Origin: Constrictibacter sp. MBR-5
GTDB taxonomy: Bacteria > Pseudomonadota > Alphaproteobacteria > JAJUGE01
Direction of reading: 5' to 3'
Length of the DNA: 64,000 nt
Assembly (NCBI RefSeq): GCF_040549485.1
Contig: NZ_JBEPTK010000002.1
Coordinates: 1 to 64,000, forward strand
How positions within the stretch are numbered: position 1 is the first letter of the stretch; each line of letters begins with the position of its first letter. This document shows positions 39,092 to 46,937 of the stretch, piece by piece. The notes beneath the pieces were generated by a model. The model was not told the origin of the DNA and searched no databases. It saw only the letters and a list, made by a program, of their open reading frames with translations. Both the position numbers and the translations under genes were made by a program.

Positions 39092-39616
39092 CTACCAGCG
39101 CAGGCGCAGTTCGTCGCCGACCACCTCGTAGCTCTGCAGCAGGCGCAGAAAGCTCATGCCGAGAAGCGATATGCTCGAGCCCTCACCGCCGATCACGACC
39201 GCATCGACGTCGTAGGCGACGAACGATCCCAGCCGCACCTCGCGCAGCTTCACCGGCGCGTAGGTGCCGGTGCCGTTCGCCGTGCTCGTCCTGCCCGTGT
39301 AGTCGCGCGGCCCCGGCCGGATGCCGGCGGCTTCGGCGGCCTTCTTGGTCAGGGCGATCGTGAAGGCGCCCGTGTCGACCATGAACGGCACCCGCGTATT
39401 GTTTACCGTCACGTTGAGCATGAAGTGACCGTGCCCGCCGGCCAGCACCCGCATCTCGGAGCCGAACTGATCGGAGCTTCGGGGGACCTCGCGCTGCACC
39501 GGCGCTGACGCCGGAAGGACCGACTCCAGCCCGCGGCTCGCGATGAACTGGGCGCCGAAGAAGATCACGGCGCCGAAGATCAAGGCCGTGCGGATGAGTG
39601 CCATCATGGGTCGCAT
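39092..39616 (-). CDS. Membrane-anchored retropepsin-like aspartic protease
   Basis: A 174-residue TIGR02281-type clan AA aspartic protease. One N-terminal transmembrane helix (LIRTALIFGAVIFFGAQFIA) anchors it with the protease domain outside the cytoplasm. The active-site motif is FMVDTGAFTIALTKKAAEAAGI, and SISLLGMSFLRLL is the conserved C-terminal flap/hydrophobic-Gly region. Like retroviral proteases, a dimer would be needed. Substrates are unknown. It is divergent from the EAL-like gene. Confidence 0.88.
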   Translation of the reverse strand: MRPMMALIRTALIFGAVIFFGAQFIASRGLESVLPASAPVQREVPRSSDQFGSEMRVLAGGHGHFMLNVTVNNTRVPFMVDTGAFTIALTKKAAEAAGIRPGPRDYTGRTSTANGTGTYAPVKLREVRLGSFVAYDVDAVVIGGEGSSISLLGMSFLRLLQSYEVVGDELRLRW

Positions 39617-39654
39617 TCCGTTGGGTCCGGACGATCGACCATCGGCAATTTCGG

Positions 39655-39670
39655 GTAACGTCGGGTTAAC
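39655..39670 (+). promoter_or_regulatory. CtrA-like box 1 before the EAL-like gene
   Basis: GTAA-CGTCGGG-TTAAC matches the CtrA consensus TTAA-N7-TTAAC at 8 of 9 positions. It lies in the intergenic gap between the divergent protease and EAL-like genes. TTAA-type words are rare in this GC-rich DNA. Confidence 0.5.
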
Positions 39671-39711
39671 GGACTGCGCCCGATCGGCGCGCGCCGGCGC
39701 CGCCTGCGTAT

Positions 39712-39727
39712 TTAAGCCGAAGTTTAC
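39712..39727 (+). promoter_or_regulatory. CtrA-like box 2 before the EAL-like gene
   Basis: TTAA-GCCGAAG-TTTAC matches TTAA-N7-TTAAC at 8 of 9 positions. It is 57 bp downstream of box 1 and 75 bp upstream of the preferred start of the EAL-like gene, a position suited to activation or repression by CtrA. Confidence 0.5.
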
Positions 39728-39801
39728 CTCGTTGCTGCAGGATCCTCGGACAACGCGGGCGGCCGGCGCCCGTGTTCGGTCAGATTGGACGGACGTCGAA
39801 C

Positions 39802-41070
39802 ATGGAGTGGCAGCCCGCCCCCATCCGCCGCAGGGGCATCGACCAGGAGCAGCAGCTGCTCGAGGCGGCGCGGACCCTGCGCGACGGCTGGTACGTCGCC
39901 CATGTGCACCTCTCCCGGATCTCGTCCGTCAAGCGCAACGAGAACGTCGTCTTCGCCCTCCAGATGTTCGAACAGGCGATCCGCGGCATCCAGGGGCGGC
40001 TCTACGTGCTGCGCAACGGCGACTGGGTCTACGTCTATGCCGGCGGCCACGGCGCCCAGGTCGCGAGTGCGGTGAGCCGGCTGCGCCAGCTCTTCGCCGG
40101 CGACCCGCTCTACTACAACGAGGAGAAGTACGAGGCCGACTTCGCCACCTGGTACGATCTCGGCCACGACCGCGAGACGTTCCTCGCCGTCGCCGAGGAA
40201 CTGGCGGGGGTCGACGACGCGCCGCAGGAGCCGCCGCGTCCCGGCGCGGTCGAGGCGGTGCGGCCCGCACCGGCACCGCCCATGGTGTCCACGCGCGTTT
40301 CGGAGCTCAGCGGCCTCGCCGCCGTGGTCGACGCGCTCGAGCGGATGAACCTCGCCGCCTTCCTGCGCCGCCAGCCGGTCTGCGCGCTCACCTCGGCCGG
40401 GCTCCTCGAGAAGCGCTTCGACGAATTCTACTTCTCGATCGGCGACATCGAATCGTCGCTCAACCGCACGCCCATCATGACCGGCGAGGCGCTGCTCCTG
40501 CAGTACGTCACCAAGTCGCTGGACCGCAAGCTGCTGGCCCTGCTGAAGCCCGCCTGCATGACGGGCGAGAGCGCCGGCCTCAGCATCAATCTCAACGTCG
40601 CCTCGGCGCTCAGCAACGAGTTCGCGGGCTTCGACGCCGGTATTCCCGCCGCCGTCCGCGCCACCATCGCCTTCGAGTTTCAGTTCATCGACGTCTTCTC
40701 CGACGTCGGCGTCTACCTCTACGTGCGCGACCATCTGCGGGAGCGCGGCTACCGGGTCTATCTGGACGGCGTGACCGATGTGAACCTGCCGTTCGTCGAT
40801 CCCGCCGCCCTCGACGTCGACGGCTTTAAGATCCGCTGGAGCGAGAGCATCGCCGAGGCGCGCGGCGGCAGCTTCGCGCAACTGCTGGCGCGGTTCGATC
40901 CCGCCCGGATCATGTTCTGCCGCTGCGACTCTCAGCGCGCGATGGCACTGGGTCAGAGTCTCGGCGTGCGCCTGTACCAGGGGCGCTACATCACCGAGAT
41001 GCTCGACGCTCAGCGCGCTGCCGCGGCCCGGCATGCCAAAGTGCACACAGGGGGGGCGGGTGCCGCATAA
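39802..41070 (+). CDS. Degenerate EAL-fold protein
   Basis: A 422-residue cytoplasmic protein. About residues 1-120 form a conserved N-terminal region of unknown fold (RDGWYVAHVHLSRISSVKRNENVVFALQMFE). A Pro-rich hinge follows near 150. The C-terminal 240 residues follow the EAL phosphodiesterase outline: GLSINLNVASALSNEF (for vNlS), IAFEFQFIDVF (for FEiTE), RVYLDGVTD (for DDFG), DGFKIRW (for KID) and LGVRLYQGRYI (for QGY). Key metal-binding acids of the DDFG, KID and AEGVE motifs are changed, so it is probably catalytically dead and may act as a sensor or adaptor. A GTG start at 39772 is an alternative. Confidence 0.68.
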   Translation: MEWQPAPIRRRGIDQEQQLLEAARTLRDGWYVAHVHLSRISSVKRNENVVFALQMFEQAIRGIQGRLYVLRNGDWVYVYAGGHGAQVASAVSRLRQLFAGDPLYYNEEKYEADFATWYDLGHDRETFLAVAEELAGVDDAPQEPPRPGAVEAVRPAPAPPMVSTRVSELSGLAAVVDALERMNLAAFLRRQPVCALTSAGLLEKRFDEFYFSIGDIESSLNRTPIMTGEALLLQYVTKSLDRKLLALLKPACMTGESAGLSINLNVASALSNEFAGFDAGIPAAVRATIAFEFQFIDVFSDVGVYLYVRDHLRERGYRVYLDGVTDVNLPFVDPAALDVDGFKIRWSESIAEARGGSFAQLLARFDPARIMFCRCDSQRAMALGQSLGVRLYQGRYITEMLDAQRAAAARHAKVHTGGAGAA

Positions 41071-41083
41071 ATTGCCTGTTAAC
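41068..41083 (+). promoter_or_regulatory. CtrA-like box 3 before the histidine kinase gene
   Basis: TAAA-TTGCCTG-TTAAC matches TTAA-N7-TTAAC at 8 of 9 positions. It starts at the stop codon of the EAL-like gene and lies 124 bp upstream of the kinase start. Confidence 0.45.
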
Positions 41084-41112
41084 CGGGCCGGGCGCAGCAT
41101 CGGCTCGTGGGG

Positions 41113-41140
41113 CGTTCCCTCCGCGAAGCGCGAGGGAACG
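41113..41140 (+). terminator. Hairpin between the EAL-like and kinase genes
   Basis: Arms CGTTCCCTC and GAGGGAACG pair perfectly over 9 bp, with a further CGC/GCG pairing inside and a one-base bulge. No T-run follows, so it may be a Rho-independent attenuator, a processing site or only a stable structure. Confidence 0.45.
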
Positions 41141-41206
41141 GTGGCGGGAGCCCTCCCCGCCGCGGCTCTGTCGCTCCTTCTCACGCGTTTCCCTCGGGTG
41201 TAGCGA

Positions 41207-42127
41207 ATGCTGGACATGCGTAGGCGGCGCGGACCGTCCAACTCACTGCTGTATCGCTATGGCGACCAGCTCGGGCGCATCGTCGAGCGCCATCGCGCCG
41301 AGGCCGCCCTGAGCGTCGCCAAGCAGGAGGCCGAGGCCGCGGCCGACCTCGCGCACAAGTCGATGCTGGAGGCCCAGGCGGCGAACCGGGCGAAGACCGA
41401 GTTCCTGGCGAACATGAGCCACGAACTGCGCTCGCCGCTGAACGCGGTGATCGGCTTCTCCCAGGTCATGATCGACCAGCTCTTCGGTCCCCTCGGCACG
41501 CAGAAATACGAGACCTACGTCCGCGACATCCACGCCAGCGGCAACCACCTGCTGTCGGTCATCAACGACATCCTGGACCTGGCGAAGATCGAGGCGGGCA
41601 AGATCGAACTCGACGACCAGGAGGTCGACGTCCACGACGTCTGCGAGTTCTCGTTGTCGCTCATCCGCGAGCGCGCCGAGCAGCGCGGCATCCGCACGGT
41701 GACGGAGTTCCCCAACGACCTGCCGATGATCGTCGCCGACGAGCAGAAGCTCCGGCAGATGCTCATCAACCTGCTGTCGAACGCCGTGAAGTTCACGCTC
41801 GAGCAGGGCGAGGTCCGGCTGATCGCGCATGCGGTCGAAGGTGGCGGATTGGCCCTGTGCGTCCGCGACAATGGCATCGGGATCAAGAAGGACGACATGG
41901 CGAAGGTGCTCCAGCCCTTCACCCAGGTCGACGGCGGGCTGAACCGCAAATACGAGGGCACCGGTCTCGGCCTGCCCATCACCAAATCGTTCATGGAACT
42001 CCACGGCGGCTCGCTGGTCATCGAGAGCGAACCGGGGCAGGGGACGTCGGCGTCCCTCGTCTTCCCGGCCGACAGGGTCGTCCCGGGCACGACCTTCTTT
42101 CATGGGGATCATTCGCATGCCGGATGA
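41207..42127 (+). CDS. Soluble sensor histidine kinase (PleC/DivJ-like core)
   Basis: A 306-residue cytoplasmic kinase without transmembrane segments or a recognised sensor domain. An N-terminal coiled-coil helix (about 20-60, Ala/Glu/Arg-rich) leads into HisKA with FLANMSHELRSPLNAVIGFSQVM (phospho-His near residue 72). HATPase_c follows, with LINLLSNAVKFT, DNGIGI and GTGLGLPITKSFMELHGG. The dimerisation region resembles PleC/DivJ-type kinases of alphaproteobacteria. No response regulator is adjacent, so it is an orphan. Its 3' end overlaps the HerA-like gene. Confidence 0.85.
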   Translation: MLDMRRRRGPSNSLLYRYGDQLGRIVERHRAEAALSVAKQEAEAAADLAHKSMLEAQAANRAKTEFLANMSHELRSPLNAVIGFSQVMIDQLFGPLGTQKYETYVRDIHASGNHLLSVINDILDLAKIEAGKIELDDQEVDVHDVCEFSLSLIRERAEQRGIRTVTEFPNDLPMIVADEQKLRQMLINLLSNAVKFTLEQGEVRLIAHAVEGGGLALCVRDNGIGIKKDDMAKVLQPFTQVDGGLNRKYEGTGLGLPITKSFMELHGGSLVIESEPGQGTSASLVFPADRVVPGTTFFHGDHSHAG

Positions 42128-43739
42128 CGCGACGTTGGTACTCCCGCGCAGTGGTACGTCGATCAAGATCGGGCGGGTGGTCTCCGTCTCCGGTGCGCAG
42201 ATCATCGCGCTGATACGCGATCCACGCTCCAACGGCGAGCATCCGGCGGAACAGACGGTCCAGGTCGGCTCGCTGGTCAAGATCTACACCGCCGACACCA
42301 TCGTGTTCGGCATGGTGAGCGGCTTCAGCATTCCGATCCCGACGCAGGAGCCGGGCGACACCGAGCTCAAGATCGCCGAGGTCGACCTCGTCGGCGAGGA
42401 ATCGACGGAGGGCGGCGACTTCCAGCGCGGCGTCTCGCAGTTCCCGGCGCTCGGCGCCGACGTGTACAGCGCCACCCAGGAGGATCTGGGCAATGTCTAT
42501 GCGCGGCCGGCGGTCGCGACGGTGCGCGTCGGCACGATCCATCAGGACAAGACGATCCCGGCCTTCGTCGTCCTCGACGACCTGCTGGGCAAGCACTTCG
42601 CCATCCTCGGCACGACCGGCTCGGGCAAGTCCTGCGCCGTCGCCCTGATCCTGCACGCCCTCCTCGACAAGCACGACAATGCGCACGTCGTCCTGCTCGA
42701 TCCGCACGGCGAGTATGCGAGTGCCTTCGGCGAGGCGGCGGAGGTGCTCGACTCGACGAACCTCCAGCTTCCCTACTGGCTCTTCAACTTCGAGGAACTG
42801 GCCGAGATCATCTTCGGCTCCGCCCGCGCCGATTGGGAGGGCGAGGCGGCGATCCTGCGCGAGACCATCACCCAGGCGAAGCTGCGGCTCATCCCGGATC
42901 CCGAGGACGCCAACTTCGTCACGGTCGACACGCCGGTGCCCTACAAGATCAGCGAAGTGACCCGCGCCATCGACGAGGCGATGGGCAAGCTCGAGCGACG
43001 CACCGACGTCCAGCCCTACATGCGCCTGAAGAGCCGGCTGATGGTGCTGCAGTCGGATCGACGCTTCACCTTCATGTTTCCGCAGGGCGTCGTCCTGCGC
43101 GACAACATGGTCTCGGTCCTGTCGCGCATCTTCCGGCTGCCGGCCAACGGCAAGCCGATCGCGATCATCGACCTGTCCGGCATTCCGTCGGAGGTGATCA
43201 ACGTCGTCGTGTCGGTGATTGCGCGCATGACGCTCGACATCGCGCTGTGGAGCGAGCGCCAGATGCCGATCCTGCTGGTCTGCGAGGAGGCGCACCGCTA
43301 TGCGCCGCAGAACAGCGATCTCGGTTTCGAGCCGGCCAAGCGCGCCTTGTCCCGCATCGCCAAGGAAGGCCGCAAGTACGGCCTGTCGCTCTGCGTCATC
43401 ACCCAGCGCCCGTCGGAACTCGAGGCGGGCCTGCTGTCGCAGTGCAACACCATCTTCGCGCTGCGCATGACCAGCCAGAAGGACCAGGAGTTCGTCAACG
43501 CCGCGATCTCGGATGCCACCCCGGGCCTGATGGGATCGCTGCCGTCGCTGCGCAACGCCGAGGCTATCGTCGTCGGCGAGGGCGTCACGGTTCCGATGCG
43601 CCTGCATTTCGACGAGCTTCCCGAGGATCGACGGCCGCGCTCGGGCAATGCCCACTTCTCGGCGCTGTGGCAGACCGACGACAGCGACACGACCCTGCTC
43701 GCGAACGTCGTGGATCGCTGGCGCCGCCAGCGTCGCTGA
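42117..43739 (+). CDS. HerA-like DUF87 ATPase
   Basis: A 540-residue hexameric HerA/FtsK-type ATPase. An N-terminal HAS-barrel (IGRVVSVSGAQIIALI) precedes Walker A GTTGSGKS near residue 165. Walker B is PILLVCEEAHRYAP near 385. The conserved arginine-finger segment FAEPAKRALSRIAKEGRKYGLSLCVITQRPSELEAGLLSQCNTIFALRM has only small changes. No NurA nuclease, SIR2 or DUF4297 partner is nearby. The ATG at 42117 has GGGGAT at 7-nt spacing and overlaps the kinase by 11 bp; an ATG at 42102 is an alternative. It may move DNA or act in a kinase-linked function. Confidence 0.85.
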   Translation: MPDDATLVLPRSGTSIKIGRVVSVSGAQIIALIRDPRSNGEHPAEQTVQVGSLVKIYTADTIVFGMVSGFSIPIPTQEPGDTELKIAEVDLVGEESTEGGDFQRGVSQFPALGADVYSATQEDLGNVYARPAVATVRVGTIHQDKTIPAFVVLDDLLGKHFAILGTTGSGKSCAVALILHALLDKHDNAHVVLLDPHGEYASAFGEAAEVLDSTNLQLPYWLFNFEELAEIIFGSARADWEGEAAILRETITQAKLRLIPDPEDANFVTVDTPVPYKISEVTRAIDEAMGKLERRTDVQPYMRLKSRLMVLQSDRRFTFMFPQGVVLRDNMVSVLSRIFRLPANGKPIAIIDLSGIPSEVINVVVSVIARMTLDIALWSERQMPILLVCEEAHRYAPQNSDLGFEPAKRALSRIAKEGRKYGLSLCVITQRPSELEAGLLSQCNTIFALRMTSQKDQEFVNAAISDATPGLMGSLPSLRNAEAIVVGEGVTVPMRLHFDELPEDRRPRSGNAHFSALWQTDDSDTTLLANVVDRWRRQRR

Positions 43740-43813
43740 CGCCGGCTTTCGTCCCGCGGAACTACAGCCGGCTCCGGGTGTTCTCCAACCGGGGACTTCC
43801 TGGAACCGGTGCC

Positions 43814-44551
43814 ATGGCCCATTCTCTCCTGAACCGCGCGACGCTCGGTCTCGCCGCCGGCATCCTTGCCGCCACGACGGGCGGTGCGGTCGCCGACCGC
43901 GTTCTGACCGACCCATCCTCCGGCCAGCGCTTGCTGCTCCGCGACAACGGCACCTATACGCTGCTTCCCCCGATGGGTGGCGGCGCATCCGGCGCGTCGA
44001 CCGCGCCCGGAAATGCGTCCCGGCAATCGTCTGCGCCCGGTAACGCGACCGCCGGCCGTGCCTCCGCTGGTTCCGCGGCCTCCAATTCCGCAGCCTCCGC
44101 CACAGGGTCCGGAAGCGATCCCGGCGCTTCTTCGACCGCGTCTCGGGCGGGCGGGACGGGTCAGGTCGCACCTTCCGCACCTTCCTATCCCGATGTGACG
44201 TTCGACGACATCGCCCGGGCGACTGCCGGCGAGCGGGTGTCGCTCGACGGTTGGATAGGCAATTTTGGCACGGGCGACCGCTTCCTGATGTTCCGCGACC
44301 GGACGGTTTCGCCGCCCTACGTCGTGGTCCGGATGTCCGGAGGTGTCGGTGGCGGGCCGTCTCCGGCAGGATCGTCATCGATGTCTTCGAACGGTTCGGT
44401 CGCTTCGTCGCGTGCGGCCGAGGCGTGGGCCTCCGACGTCAATCAACGGTGCCGCGAGGCCTGTGCCGCGCGTGTCCAGGGGGAGGTCGCTCCGGCGCCG
44501 CCGGGTGGTGCCCCGGAGGTCATAGCGCATCACGTCGACGTGAGCCGTTGA
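43814..44551 (+). CDS. Exported hypothetical protein with low-complexity linker
   Basis: A 245-residue protein of unknown function. An N-terminal signal peptide (LNRATLGLAAGILAATTGGAVADR) is cleaved near residue 27. A short domain, VLTDPSSGQRLLLRDNGTYTLLPP, resembles small repeats used for cell-envelope proteins. A Ser/Ala/Gly-rich linker covers about 55-125. The C-terminal 120 residues (VTFDDIARATAGERVSLDGWIGNFGTGDRFLMFRDRTV) look like a small OB-type domain, with CREACAARV giving a Cys pair near 215-219. It lies 74 bp after the HerA-like gene. Confidence 0.6.
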   Translation: MAHSLLNRATLGLAAGILAATTGGAVADRVLTDPSSGQRLLLRDNGTYTLLPPMGGGASGASTAPGNASRQSSAPGNATAGRASAGSAASNSAASATGSGSDPGASSTASRAGGTGQVAPSAPSYPDVTFDDIARATAGERVSLDGWIGNFGTGDRFLMFRDRTVSPPYVVVRMSGGVGGGPSPAGSSSMSSNGSVASSRAAEAWASDVNQRCREACAARVQGEVAPAPPGGAPEVIAHHVDVSR

Positions 44552-44654
44552 CGCCGAACGGCGCCGTCGGACGTTCAGCCAGGGTTCAGGCGGTGTGTGG
44601 CAGCCTGTACCTCAGCGTCCGCTCAATGCGGCTCACAGCTCGGGGAAGATACTC

Positions 44655-45128
44655 ATGATGCGGGTTCTGCTCGTCGGCGCAGCACTCATCGGTCTGGCGG
44701 GTTGCGTCACGGACGACGGCTACTACGACGACGGATACTATGGCGGTTCGCCGGCCTACTACGGCGGCTCGTCCTACTATGGTGGCGGCTACTACGACCG
44801 CGGCCCGATCTATTATGTCGACCGCGACAATGACCGGCATCGCCGAGACCGCGACCGCTGGCACCGCGGCCGCAAGGACGACGATGACGACCGCAGACGT
44901 GGCCGCCGTGACCGCGACGACGACCGCCGCTGGGACCGCAATCGGCACGATCGCGATCGAGATCGCGGCTCCTGGTCCGGCAACCGGCGCGGCGACGACC
45001 GTCGGGGCTACGATCGCCGCAACGACGACGACCGGGATACGGGCTCGCGCGGCGGGTTCGACAACCGTCCGTCGCGCCGCGAACTCAACGACGCGATCCG
45101 AGAACAGCAAGGTTCCCGCGGTGAATAG
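44655..45128 (+). CDS. Small lipoprotein rich in Tyr, Asp and Arg
   Basis: A 157-residue protein. The lipobox LIGLAGC at about 13-19 predicts an acylated Cys. After a Tyr/Gly-rich stretch (YYDDGYYGGSPAYYGGSSYYGG) the bulk is made of Asp/Arg/His-rich charged repeats (DRDRDR, RRDRDDDRR), then FDNRPSRRELNDAIREQQG. No known fold. It is probably an unstructured envelope protein. Codon use in the charged tract repeats GAC/CGC triplets. Confidence 0.7.
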   Translation: MMRVLLVGAALIGLAGCVTDDGYYDDGYYGGSPAYYGGSSYYGGGYYDRGPIYYVDRDNDRHRRDRDRWHRGRKDDDDDRRRGRRDRDDDRRWDRNRHDRDRDRGSWSGNRRGDDRRGYDRRNDDDRDTGSRGGFDNRPSRRELNDAIREQQGSRGE

Positions 45129-45254
45129 GGCCGTTACCAAGATTTAATCGGCCGAGCGAGGCACTAAAGCCGGCGCCGCTACTATCTAGCCTGTGGGACG
45201 GCGACACGCGCCAGGCGCGGCGGTCGCCACAAAAAGATAGGAGAGACCGAGCAC

Positions 45255-46805
45255 ATGTCCGAGCTCCCGACCAAGAAGCGGCGCCGTTCCGGCGCACTGA
45301 CGGCGGCGATGCTGGCGCTGGCGATCGGCGGCGGCGGCGTTGCCTTCGTTTCGACCCACGACCTCATGGCGCAGACGGCGCTGAACCCGCCGACCGCCCA
45401 GGCGCCGGGCGGCGGCCTGCCGATCAGCTTCGCCGACGTCGTGGAGCGTGTCGGTCCCGCTGTCGTCAACGTCCAGGTCCAGAAGAACGTCGACGCCTCG
45501 GGCGGCGGCGCCGACGGCCTGCCCGAAGGGGCGCGCGAGTTCTTCAAGCACTTCTTCGGCGACCAGTTCGGCGAGCGGTTCGGCCAGGAGGATGATGCCC
45601 GCCCTTCGCCCCAGCGCCAGCGGCGCATGATGGGCGTCGGCTCCGGCTTCGTCATTTCCGCCGACGGCTTCGTCGTAACGAACAACCACGTCGTCGAAGG
45701 CGCCGACGAGGTGACCGTGACCTTCCAGGATCAGCGCGAGCTGAAGGCGAAGGTCGTCGGCACCGACCCGAAGACCGATCTCGCCCTGCTGAAGGTGTCG
45801 TCGGACAAGGAGTTGCCCTATGTCGCCTGGGGCGCCTCGCACTCCAGCCGCGTCGGCGACTGGATCATCAGCGTCGGCAACCCGTTCGGCCTCGGCCATT
45901 CGGTGACGACCGGCATCATCTCGGCGCGCGGCCGCACCATCGGCGCCGGTCCGTATGACGACTTCCTGCAGATCAGCGCCCCGATCAACCGCGGCAACTC
46001 GGGTGGCCCGACCTTCAACATCGACGGCGAGGTCGTCGGCGTGAACACGGCGATCTTCTCGCCGTCGGGCGGAAGCGTCGGCATCGGCTTCGCCATTCCC
46101 TCGGACATGGCGCAGCGGGTCGTCGCCCAGCTGAAGGAGCAGGGCTTCGTCGAGCGTGGCTGGCTCGGGGTCATGATCCAGAACGTCAACGAGGACATCG
46201 CCGCCAGCGTCGGCCTGGACAAGGCCGAGGGTGCCATCGTGGCGCAGGTCACGCCGGACAGCCCGGCAGCCAAGGCCGGCCTCCGCCAGGGCGACGTCAT
46301 TCTCGCGGTCAATGGCGAGAAGGTGGACAAGATGCGGGAGCTGCCGCGTCTCGTCGCCGACCTGAAGCCGGGGACCAACGCGAAGCTGACGGTCCTGCGC
46401 GAGCGCAGCCGGCGCGAGATGAACGTCAGCATCGCGAAGATGCCGAACGACCCGCAGATGGCGGCGGCGCAGACCGGCCCGTCGTCGAGCGACACGGCGT
46501 CGAGCGAGACGGCGCTCGGCCTGAAGCTGGCACCGCTCGACGACCGTGCGCGCAAGCGCTTCGGCATCGAGGAGGGCGTCCAGGGTGTCGTCGTGGCCGA
46601 CGTGGCGTCGGACAGCCCGGTCGCCGAATCCGGCGTGTCGCGCGGCGACGTCATCGTCTCGGTCGATCAGAAGGCGGTGTCCAGTCCGTCGCAGGTCGTC
46701 TCGCAGGTCGAGGCCGCCCGCAAGGACAAGCGTCGCGCGGTCCTGCTGCTGGTCAACACGAACGGCCAGGAGCGCTTCGTCGCCCTGCCGCTGAACAAGG
46801 CCTGA
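45255..46805 (+). CDS. degP: Do/DegP-type periplasmic serine protease
   Basis: A 516-residue HtrA protease/chaperone. One N-terminal hydrophobic segment (ALTAAMLALAIGGGGVAFVS) is a signal or anchor. The catalytic triad is His in VVTNNHVVEGAD, Asp in DPKTDLALLKV, and Ser in NRGNSGGPTFNIDGEVVGVNT. Two PDZ domains follow (GWLGVMIQNVNEDIAASVG... and VVVADVASDSPVAESGVSRGDVIVSVD). Degrades or refolds misfolded envelope proteins. It is followed by a strong terminator and then a two-component pair, an arrangement common in alphaproteobacteria. Confidence 0.95.
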   Translation: MSELPTKKRRRSGALTAAMLALAIGGGGVAFVSTHDLMAQTALNPPTAQAPGGGLPISFADVVERVGPAVVNVQVQKNVDASGGGADGLPEGAREFFKHFFGDQFGERFGQEDDARPSPQRQRRMMGVGSGFVISADGFVVTNNHVVEGADEVTVTFQDQRELKAKVVGTDPKTDLALLKVSSDKELPYVAWGASHSSRVGDWIISVGNPFGLGHSVTTGIISARGRTIGAGPYDDFLQISAPINRGNSGGPTFNIDGEVVGVNTAIFSPSGGSVGIGFAIPSDMAQRVVAQLKEQGFVERGWLGVMIQNVNEDIAASVGLDKAEGAIVAQVTPDSPAAKAGLRQGDVILAVNGEKVDKMRELPRLVADLKPGTNAKLTVLRERSRREMNVSIAKMPNDPQMAAAQTGPSSSDTASSETALGLKLAPLDDRARKRFGIEEGVQGVVVADVASDSPVAESGVSRGDVIVSVDQKAVSSPSQVVSQVEAARKDKRRAVLLLVNTNGQERFVALPLNKA

Positions 46806-46830
46806 GCCACAACATCGGCTCGGACCTTCG

Positions 46831-46873
46831 CGCCCCTCCCTGTCCCCCCGCAGGGAGGGGCGCACTCTTTTTA
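46831..46873 (+). terminator. Rho-independent terminator after degP
   Basis: A 12-bp stem CGCCCCTCCCTG/CAGGGAGGGGCG with an 8-nt loop, followed by CACTCTTTTTAG. The T-run is clear. The following response regulator would need its own promoter or partial read-through. Confidence 0.8.
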
Positions 46874-46937
46874 GCCCCTGCATCGGCGCGCATCGCACTG
46901 GTGCCGCGGGCGTTCCCGGCGCTACCCTTCGGACATC

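Noticed and set aside
41207-43739. HerA-based antiphage defence system
   Set aside because: No NurA, SIR2, DUF4297 or other effector nuclease is adjacent, and the surrounding genes are housekeeping or signalling; kept only as a kinase-HerA observation.
44655-45128. Silicaffin-like or metal-storage protein
   Set aside because: Asp/Arg/Tyr repeats alone do not support a specific function.
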